Source: Aptenodytes patagonicus (taxonomy: Eukaryota; Chordata; Aves; Sphenisciformes; Spheniscidae). Taken from it: DNA of 64,000 nucleotides. The notes beneath the pieces are model-generated. The model made no database searches and was not told the DNA's origin. It was given only the letters and a program-made list of their open reading frames with translations. Numbering within the stretch: the stretch's first letter is position 1; every line of letters begins with the position of its first letter. The stretch lies in the NCBI RefSeq assembly GCF_965638725.1, contig NC_134960.1:4404501-4468500 (forward strand), given 5' to 3'. The translations under genes and the position numbers were made by a program. Below, in pieces: positions 37,219 to 46,100 of the stretch.

Positions 37219-40200
37219 TCACACTCTTTGCCCTTTCCCCCTTTCGAGATTGCTAGTAGGATCTGAGTGATCGCAGTTCTCAATGTGAATATGAGATGTG
37301 ATCCCAGGAAATACTCTTTGCATTGGCAACATTTTCCCAAGGATTTGTCCCTTAGAAATTCTACCGTTGTATCTGATGGGATGGATGCAGATTAGTTTTA
37401 CACAGAAGCCTGGTGAAAACAAGAGGAGGGAAAACATCAGGTGACTGATGAAGCATTTGTTCTTCTGTACTAACTCTATTTCAGAAATATTAACATTTTC
37501 TGTCTTGTCCTTTCCACTGAGATAGCAATAGTGGAAATACCAAAATAGCAAAGATGCTGCGGTGATAAAAAAAAATAGAGTGGTTGGAGTTGTTGGCTTG
37601 GTGGAAGAGGGAAGATGGGAGGCAGGGAGAAGGTGGGGATTCCTGCTTTAGTAAAGAGAAGAGCTTGAAGACATTCTACAGAACTCAATTATTTGCATTC
37701 TAACTTCTAGCAAGAAGTTCTGCATGTAAATAAATAGAAGATGCAGTGTTTCAAAACATGTACCTTGCTTACCTTGCAGCTAGCCAAGTAGTTAATACAT
37801 CCTATATTACCTCAAGACAAAGAAATATTAAAAATAGCTATTTACCTGATCCCCTGAGTTGGACGCCATCATCAATGGTATTTCCGTTGTGGAAGAATTT
37901 AATGGGTCCAGAGAGCTCGCCAGAAAAGGGAGCGTACACGGTTGCTCCATCAGCACAGATGACATCCACACCCGTGTGCTTTCCTTTACCGTTGCGTCTG
38001 AAAACATACATAATTAGAGAAGTCTCTTGTCAGGCCTAACATTGTCTAGAGATAGATGAGTTAGCACGCTGCAAGATCTGGAAATGGGTTGTTTGTACTG
38101 AGAGAGCATTGACATAGTTGACTGGCTGAAGAATCTATAAAAGTGTTTTGGTGTAGATGATGTAATACCATGTAGGGTTGATGATCTGTTAGAGTTGCAG
38201 TTTTGCAAATTGGAGGGGAAAAAAAAAAAAAGCCTTTCTTCCAAGCCTTTAAATAGAACTGTAGAGTCACAGAAGTGTTGGTTGGCAGGTACCTGTCGAG
38301 GACATCAAGTCCAACCTTCCACTTGAGTCAAGACTGTTCCCAAGACCAGGTCAGGTCTGGCACGGCTTAGTCTGAGTCATAAAAACCTCCAAGCACGGGG
38401 GTTTTATGAACAATGTGGGCAACCTGTTCTGGTGCTGCATTACCCCTGTAGTGAAAATGCCTCATGTCCAACCTAAACCTTCAAAGCTGTAATTCTTAAA
38501 TGGCTTAAATAGAGTTCAACTCTATTTCAGTGGAGCAGCAACAAACCCCCACGTGTTCCACTTGTAGTACCTTGGAGCTCCGTAGTATCCACAGCCGTAT
38601 CGATCGCAGCCTCTTAACTCGTTTGTAGGATTCCCGGAGCACACTGTTGCCCAGTGTGTGTCTTGTTGTGGGAATGGAGGAGAATCTTTGAAATACAAAA
38701 CCACAGCAGGTCAAAGTTAACTTTCGGGTCCTGTTTGAAGTGTTGCATGTTTGTAACTACTATGTTTTAGTTAGATAGGAACATACTGGAATTACATCCC
38801 ACGCATGGAGTTGGATGTCTTCTCCACAAAATTTGTCATCCTTTAGGAAATGTAAATAGAATGTAGACCTAAGGCTGGATTGTAATATTTCTAGATTAGG
38901 GTTATCTCATGTAAGGAACATGCTTTAAAGACAAAAATTCAAAAAGAGTATCACTGTTCCTAGAGTGTAATCTGAGGGATAGGAAAAGACTCAGTTTTGT
39001 TTCTTATTCTATGCCCAGGCTGCTGGGACTGGACTCTTCAAGTCCTCTTCTCCATTACTATCAATGTAGTATTTGCATTTGCAAAGAATCATCCCAAAGT
39101 CTGCTAAGATGCAATACTGAAAACATTGCTAGTAGTTAAAAGGGTACAAACAGAAGAGATGTCTGACTCAGTTTATTGCTGAGACTTGATGCTGCTGCTG
39201 CTGTCATGGGGGGCAGGAGATAAAATTTGATAAGCTGATATATTCTCCTTCCTGTAACACTGTCTACAGTCCTGTTATGCTGTATTTATATTGCATATTT
39301 TCTCTTTCAGATGTTGCTGTCAGAACCTAAGACAGAGGGGACTATTGCTATTTGATATTGTCCTTATTTGAAATGAATTAATAACTTAATTCTCGTTCAT
39401 TATACTACTTATTCTGGGGTTGGGGGGGGTTGTTGTTGGTTTTGGGGTTTGTTTTTTTTTTTTTACCAGGCGTAAGTAGAGGAGTAGGATCAGAGTGGTC
39501 GCAGTTCTCAACATGAATGTGAGAGATAATGCCAGGAAATACTCTTTGCATTGGCAGCATTCTCCCAAGTTGTTGCCCTCTACGGATTTGGCCGTGGTAT
39601 CTGATGGGGTGAATGCAGACAAGCTTTACACAGTAACCTGGAAGAGACAGGGGAGGAAGCGAGGTCAGGAAACAGCAGCTGCATCTGTTCTTGGGGTGAG
39701 CAAGAACCTTTCTGTGCTAGCCTCTTATTGGAGACTGTAGTGATGAAGCAGAAATGTAGTCAAGGTACCAATGATCCTGAAATCAAAATTACTTGGATTG
39801 CTATGGAGAAGAGGAAAAGAGGGAGTTGGAAAATAGGGACAGGAAGACATCCTCTCAGCAAAATTGAGGGCATATTTCTGATACTTTATTTTTACTGTTT
39901 CCTTTTTTTTTTTGATTTGGGGTTGTTGTTTTTCTGCTACCTGTTTTTCAACTCCCTTCCTCCATTCTCTCCAAGAAAAGCGTAGGAAAAGGACTACATC
40001 CTGCTGGTGCTGACTTCGATATTTCTTAGCAGCAGTCTAGTTGTGCTTCAGTGTAGGAACTAGAGAGGGCGTAAGATTAATCAACGCTTTGCTTGAACTG
40101 AAGAGCCACAGAAATCTTGAGTAAATAAAATGATTACTTGCGCATGCCTCACAACCGATCTGCTGTTATTACTTGCCTGATCCACTGATTTGGACTCCAT

Positions 40201-41890
40201 CATCAATGGCATTTCCATTATGAAAGAATCGAATGGGTCCGGAGAGCTGGCCGCTGAAAGGAGCGTACACCGTCGCTCCATCAGCACAGATGACATCCAC
40301 GCCCATGTGCTTTCCATGCTTTCCATGCTTTCCATGCTTTCCTTTACCACCGTGCCTGAAAATATAAATATGTAATTAGAGAAGTCTGTCAGGCTTAACA
40401 TTATGTATAGATAGATCAGTTAACACGGTACGGTATCGGAACCTTGTCTAACAACATTTTTGCATCTGCAGTGAAATTGGAAGGAAATCGTTTATTATTG
40501 CAAAATGTTCGTATTACTCTGACCTTCTTTAAAAGGGGATGGGATTTCAAATTTTAAGCGCATTTTTAATTTTCCCAAGTTCATGGGATATTTCAAGCTG
40601 TTACAGAAAAGTACCCCTGTTCTACCCCAAAATACATCTGTGCCGGTGTAAAATAGAATCTTATGTTTGGCATTTTCTCATTTGGAAATTTGGAAGTTGC
40701 ATGGTGAGGATGGACACTTCTTATAGCGCCTGGGGAGAGGAGACGACAGGAAAACGCAGGGAAGGCAGGAGTCAGTCTACGTATTTTTCAGGGAAATATA
40801 ACCTGTTCTGTTATGAGGTGCCTACTTAAAGACAACAATGCTGGCAGACCTTTAGCTTGTGTAAATTAATCTACTTAGCTTCCTGTAAGCTGTTGCTGAA
40901 TGTTAGTTAAATAGCTGGTCTATACGCAACAAGAATAAATGAGACAAATCCTTGAAATACTTTCCGTTTCCTTTACTCTGGCTGCTAATTTGTGTAACGG
41001 TCTCGCTTCTTCACCCATGCATCAGTTAGTAGCGGTGGTATTACTGCACTTCTGCAAGATGGCCAAGTAACGTCCCAAAAACGACTAAGAGGTCCTGCAG
41101 ACAACAGTCTTCTCTCATTCTAAGTGTCAACTGGTTAAACTCCGCTCTCTCTCCCGTGTGAACATTTCATTTAGGAAAGCAACAGCAAACCCCACTGCTC
41201 CAGGTTCCCGATGCCCCGCTGTGGTACCTGTCAGCGCCGAAATAGCCGCAGCCGTATCTATCGCAGCCCCGGATTTTGTTGATGGCATTGCCGCTGCAGA
41301 TCTGTGCCCAGTGTCTGTGTTGTTGTTGGGGCGGGTACGTGTCCAACTGTTTGGCGAAAACTTCACGTGCAAAAGAGGAAAATGGGGATAATTCAAACTT
41401 CTTAGTACGGTACAACAGAACATGTTAAGGTGCAAAATCGGGTGTTTAAAGTGGAAGACATGAGCTCAGGGGAGTTTATAATTTCAGAAACTGTAGGTAA
41501 AAGAACATTGTACAACCTGCTATATAGATTTGATCCCTTTTTCTTGAGGTCTTAAGGTACATACACTAAAACCAAAGCTATAGAGAAATTTTTTTAATAT
41601 AAGTTTGTGAAATAAGTCAAACTAGTTTCACTTTCTTCATGAAACCTCTAAACACTTCAATATATGACTAAATGCACATCTAATTCCGTATTTTATAATA
41701 GTCATAACTGTGCACATTACCATAATTCTTCATAAAACTAGATTGAAAAAAACTTTACATTATTTATGTTTGAGTGAATTTCAATAATTTGTTAGTGTCT
41801 GCCTAAAACCCGTCAAGACCAACTGCAATATAGCATCAACTCACCAGTGGACACCAAGCTGACCAGAGCGACCAGACTGAGAGCCGGCAT
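37219..41890 (-). CDS. MIM1: Myeloid protein 1 (two LECT2 domains, seven coding exons)
   Basis: Myb-induced granule protein of avian myeloid cells (p33), a secreted relative of LECT2 with the M23-peptidase-like fold. Exons on minus: 41890-41845, 41360-41228, 40355-40177, 39637-39467, 38685-38571, 37997-37846 and 37409-37219; joined they give 328 aa (chicken about 326). Signal peptide residues 1-18 ([18 protein letters not shown]). Domain 1 spans about 30-176 and domain 2 about 185-320. Each holds the [10 protein letters not shown] motif, the zinc-ligand pair H-x-G-V-D (His76/Asp80; His222/Asp226) and a C-terminal H-I-H (159-161; 305-307). Each domain uses three exons with phases 1-2-1, as in LECT2, showing internal duplication. 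Oddities: four tandem Gly-Lys-His units (65-76) directly at the first zinc ligand, and a GC donor after exon 3 (40176-40175). Catalysis is not established for this family. A LECT2 paralogue follows upstream on the same strand. Confidence 0.93.
38262..38482 (-). repeat. Older CR1 LINE fragment in MIM1 intron 5
   Basis: Antisense CR1 tail features are readable: GTAGAGTCACAGAAGTGTTG, GACATCAAGTCCAACCTTCC, AAAACCTCCAAGCACGGGG, GGGCAACCTGTTCTGGTGC and CATGTCCAACCTAAACCT. It is more diverged than the copies at 5855 and 42410. It lies fully within the intron and does not touch the exons. Confidence 0.75.
39418..39464. repeat. G/T-rich low-complexity tract beside the MIM1 exon 4 donor
   Basis: On the plus strand runs of G and T (TTGGGGGGGGTTGTTGTTGG then a T run) end directly at the donor of MIM1 exon 4; on the minus transcript this is an A run followed by an A/C-rich stretch starting at the fourth intron base. 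Two G runs of four or more on the plus strand could add to a quadruplex but are not enough alone. Confidence 0.7.
40307..40342 (-). repeat. MIM1: 9-bp coding tandem repeat (4 units) in MIM1 exon 3
   Basis: Four 9-bp units coding Gly-Lys-His lie in frame at residues 65-76 of MIM1. Three units are identical and one differs by a base (CAC versus CAT for His). Domain 2 and LECT2 have a single G-K-H-like unit here, so three extra units were added. The last His is the expected zinc ligand. Confidence 0.9.
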
Positions 41891-41954
41891 TTTGTGGCTG
41901 TTTCACCGGTGTTCTTTGATCGAATCAAAGACGTTGAGCAGTAGCTGCCTGGGG

Positions 41955-41964
41955 CATTTATGTG
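41955..41964 (-). promoter_or_regulatory. MIM1: MIM1 TATA-like box
   Basis: On the minus strand CATAAATGC lies about 65-75 bases upstream of the MIM1 ATG, suitable for a leader of some 40 nt. A CCAAT-type motif on both strands (TTGGCCAAT, plus strand 41990-41998) lies a further 30 bases up. Confidence 0.35.
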
Positions 41965-42003
41965 TTTTCGAAAGCCCAAGTCTGTTGTCTTGGCCAATCA
42001 CTC

Positions 42004-42011
42004 TTGAGCAA
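42004..42011 (-). promoter_or_regulatory. MIM1: Possible C/EBP (NF-M) site upstream of MIM1
   Basis: TTGAGCAA on the plus strand is close to the C/EBP consensus. The chicken mim-1 promoter is known to need C/EBP (NF-M) and Myb together within about 250 bp of the gene; this site is about 115 bases upstream of the ATG. Motif match plus knowledge of the gene. Confidence 0.35.
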
Positions 42012-42079
42012 AGTATTACAGCTCCGGGCAGGTGGTGTTGCCATATTAGGCACTGAAAATGTCTACAAATTCTAACAAA

Positions 42080-42085
42080 CAGTTG
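42080..42085 (-). promoter_or_regulatory. MIM1: Possible Myb site upstream of MIM1
   Basis: CAGTTG on plus (CAACTG on minus) fits the Myb recognition element YAACNG, about 190 bases upstream of the MIM1 ATG. Chicken mim-1 was found as a direct v-Myb/c-Myb target. A single hexamer is weak evidence; position and gene identity raise it. Confidence 0.35.
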
Positions 42086-42322
42086 TTAGAGCTGGTTGGG
42101 AAAGACTGATAAAATAATTGGTCTCTTAGCACACAGTAGCAGATGGAAATGAACAATCCCACGTTTCAGGAAGCTCTGGTTGAACTGTTTCTTAATACCT
42201 TTTCTCCCCCCTCCTGAAGCAAGGGCACTCTTTGGCCGAAAATGGTAGGAACCAAGAATACGGTCCAGAGGACTGAGTTGGAGGGGAAAAAATGGGCAAA
42301 CTTCCACGGTGGATGTAACCAG

Positions 42323-42410
42323 TTTGTCCTTCGCTGCTCATTCTTGTATCATTTGTCTCATTTTGTATCATTTGTATCATTTGTCCTTCGCTGCTAATTC
42401 TTGTATCATT
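42323..42410. repeat. 31-bp direct repeat beside the CR1 copy
   Basis: The phrase TTTGTCCTTCGCTGC and the following bases to TTGTATCATT occur at 42323-42353 and 42380-42410 with one mismatch; TTTGTATCAT-like words fill the gap between. The second copy ends where CR1 sequence begins. Confidence 0.85.
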
Positions 42411-43184
42411 ATCACTGCCTGGTGCCGGGTCCTGCACTTGGGTCACAACAACCCCATGCAGCGCTACAGGCTTGGGGAAGAGTGGCTGGAAAGCTGCCTG
42501 TCGGAAAAGGACCTGGGGGTGCTGGTCGACAGCCGGCTGAACATGAGCCGGCAGTGTGCCCAGGCAGCCAAGAAGGCCAACGGCATCCTGGCCTGTATCA
42601 GAAATAGTGTGGCCAGCAGGAGTAGGGAAGTGATCGTGCCCCTGTACTCGGCACTGGTGAGGCCGCACCTCGAATACTGTGTTCAGTTTTGGGCCCCTCA
42701 CTACAAGAAGGACGTCGAGGTGCTGGAGCGTGTCCAGAGAAGGGCAACGAGGCTGGTGAGGGGTCTGGAGAACAAGTCTGATGAGGAGCAGCTGAGGGAA
42801 CTGGGGTTGTTTAGCCTGGAGAAAAGGAGGCTGAGGGGAGACCTCATCGCTCTCTACAACTCCCTGAAAGGAGGCTGTAGCGAGGTGGGGGTCGGTCTCT
42901 TCTCCCAAGTAACAAGCGATAGGATGAGAGGAAACGGCCTCAAGTTGCGCCAGGAGAGGTTTAGGTTGGATGTTAAGAAAAATGTCTTCACGGAAAGGGT
43001 CGTCAAGCATTGGGACAGGCTGCCCAGGGAAGTGGTGGAGTCCCCATCCCTGGAGGTATTTAAAAGACGTGTAGATGAGGCGCTTAGGGACATGGTTTAG
43101 TGGGTGGTGGTGTTGGGTTGATGGTTGGACTCGATGATCTTAGAGGTCTTTTCCAACCTCAATGATTCTATGATTCTGTGATTC
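42411..43184 (+). repeat. CR1 LINE 3' fragment with open ORF2 C-terminus
   Basis: Encodes the C-terminal part of the CR1 ORF2 reverse transcriptase: [57 protein letters not shown] and [17 protein letters not shown] are typical. The frame is open from the truncation point to its stop at 43098-43100 (about 225 codons), followed by the 3' UTR and the terminal ATTCTATGATTCTGTGATT repeats. The endonuclease and RT core are absent (5' truncation), so the copy cannot move itself. The open frame points to a fairly young copy. No poly-A tail, as normal for CR1. Confidence 0.95.
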
Positions 43185-46100
43185 CAGCACCTCCTCCCCA
43201 GGTGTATGTGCCCATTAGAGCTTTCTAACAGAGTGCCAGAGAATGCACGAAGCTGTAATGTTTGGTGTAGCATAAGTATTCACTTAGGCTAAGAAATACA
43301 GATGCTTTTGCATGGAAACACGTCTTTTTTTCCTGTTCAGCTGAAATTATCACCTAGCCTGGGCTTAAATCCATGAAGTCTTTTCACTGAAACCCTAGTT
43401 TTTGACAACTAAATTCTTATTAAAACATCTTCAAGCTCTGAAACAAACAGTTGCAAACCCACGTTGCATGGCATAACTGACATGGAGCTAAAAAATTCTA
43501 GGTTTTAAAATGATTCGTTTAGTATCTGCTTGATTTCAGCTTTTGTACTATTAAGCAGGCTCCTTAGTGTCTCTTTTAATCCTTCAGTTTGATTTTTCTG
43601 CACTACTTAACAGAAAAGCATTAGATTTTCTTTACAGACATGTCTTAGTTAATATGAAATTTAAATGAGTCATGGCGCTTTCACATACACTATCTGATAT
43701 TCCAAGTTACAGAAACCTCTGGAAGTCCTGCAGGTTTTATTCACAGGAGAAACAGATGTCTCCCTGCCCCACTTCTAGTTTGCAAAGAGCATCTGTACGT
43801 TGTGTTTTCTGAAAATCTCCATGGAACAAGCAGCTGGAGACAAATTTTTTGCTTGTGGTTCCAAGCTTTTTTTACAGCCAGCGTTTAAGCCCCAAGCAAT
43901 CTTTTAGCCCTCCCTGGGGTTATTACAAGTGGCTTTGCTGATTTTATCCCTGCTGCTTTCTTCTGCATCCTGCCAGAAAGAACGGCTGGTTTTCACACTC
44001 GTAGCCACCAAACGAGTATTTATATAAATGTTATGTCCCCTCAGCCTAGTTTTGATGAGGCTTTTGGTTGTAATTTGCTCAATATAATGGAGTCTGGGCT
44101 TACAAATGATACAAGGTGCTGGTAATAGCTCTCGGTGGGTATTCAGGATTTGGGGATGCTGCTTACCCCTGAACTGAAAGATGGGGGGTGTGGGTTTGTG
44201 TGACCCTTGCCAGAAACAGCCTTTGTCGCTCGAAGCTGGGAGAGCTTGTGTAATGTGCTTTCCAGGCTTATTCACCTTCATTTGGCACGAGCCCTCCGCA
44301 GACCCCCTCAGCTCTCCTTAGCAGAGAGAATCAGCAAGGGAGGCAGTATGGGTGGCATCTTTCAATGAAGATTTCATACCGTAGAGGTAGTAAAGTATTT
44401 CTGAGCTTGGCTAGCTTGATACTAGCTGCTGTAAGCTTTTTTCCCTACTGGAAACAAAACCATTGAAAAATAAAGACTTTATTTGGGTGGTGCCTGGCCG
44501 TTCCCAGTTGAGGGGTCTCCAGTGGGGTTTCTGCAATAATGATCTCTCTCAACCAGGTTTTATTTCTGATTTATTCCTGACTGCCAGTTTGCACTAGTAG
44601 ATTTTTAAATACCTCATTATACAAATTTTACCTGGGGCAGACCTGCCTTGAAAAGCTAACGATTTTTATAGACTTTTGTGAACTCACATGCTCCTAATTT
44701 TACCAAGGAATGAATTGCAGCACCTCAATCCGCTCTACAGTGTCTTGTGAAGGAAAGGCCGGGTGTAAAGCCAGCCAAGCTGGTAGGCACGAGGAGAGAA
44801 GTACAGCTGTGTTATAGGTGCACAGACACTGAAGAAGCTTTTCTCTGAGGCCTGTTTTGCAGTCTGGTATTTTATAAAATGGCTCTAAGCTGCGATTCTT
44901 TGCAATTTTTTCCATCTCATTTGTGTTACAGAGGTGACTCCAAATTGCTCGTAGCTGTGTACATTTTTTATATTTTCTCCATAAGAGATCTTAACAGCAT
45001 TGTGTCTTGCTCTGTTCTTTCTAAAACATGTCAAAATGTCATTTGCTACAGTAATATATCTAATGCACTTCTGGTAAAGTATTCTTAATAAAACAGTTTT
45101 CAAGTGTATGATACTGCAGTTGAGATTTCTCAGTGTGTTCCCCATCTTTCCTGGGCGAGCTGGAAGGTGCAGACCTCTCACCTTGGGCACGAGGAAGCTC
45201 TGAACTGAAGTTGGTGGGATTCCTGTGTTGGGCAACGGAGATGCTAATATAACAGTTGGTAGGTGCAGTTGTGAAAGACGCGAACTGGCCGCTTAGCACA
45301 CACTAACAGAAGGATATGGAACAACCAGCCGGCGTTGCACAGCCCCTGGGAGCTGCAGTTGCACCGTTTCCTTCCCCGCGGCGGGGAGCGGGCAAGGAGA
45401 TGGAGAGGAGCCAGCGTGCAGCGCTGCGAGGAGCACGCTGAGAGCAGGTGGGCTGGCTGGGGAAATGCTGACTTCTTTCTCCTGCGTGAATGGTGCGAGT
45501 TCCCTGTTTTGCCCCTTTTATGTCAGTAGTAACTTCCCTAGCTGTGTAAGTCCCTTCGAGGTCTTCTCATGGACTGAGCAAGAGCGCAGCGAGCACATGT
45601 GAGCATTTGGGCTGATATCAACAGGCAGTGAATGAGTTAAGCCTGATGCTGGCCAGGAGAAATCCCTATTTTGCTATTCAGCCTTTCCAAAGATACCGTG
45701 ACTCTGCTGTGTAAATTATGTAGTCTTCAGGAGGGTCCACTGCCCACCAGGGCTTTTGGATAGATGGTACCTGCCATGCGTGTGTCCATAAACCTTGCAA
45801 ACGTTAGACTAGTCCCTCTTAACATATTAATTATCTTAACATCAACTCTTAATGAGAAAATGGTAAAATGATGGAATAAGGGGTTTGGAGGAAAAAAGCC
45901 AGAAAACTGTGAGACACACCTGGGCGATGGTAGTGGAGTCTTTGAGCAGAAACATCAGCAAAAGCCGGGGCCAAACCCTGAGCCGGGGCAAATCCAACCC
46001 CCCAGCCAAGGCCTGCGGTTTCCTCCCAGCTGTGCTGCCATCCTCCGTTTGTTGCCCACAAGTGAGGGCTGGTTTCTCCATCGTTTCCTTTACACGTGTT

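Noticed and set aside
42192-43010. 272-codon frame on the minus strand over CR1
   Set aside because: Shadow of the CR1 ORF2 frame on the opposite strand.
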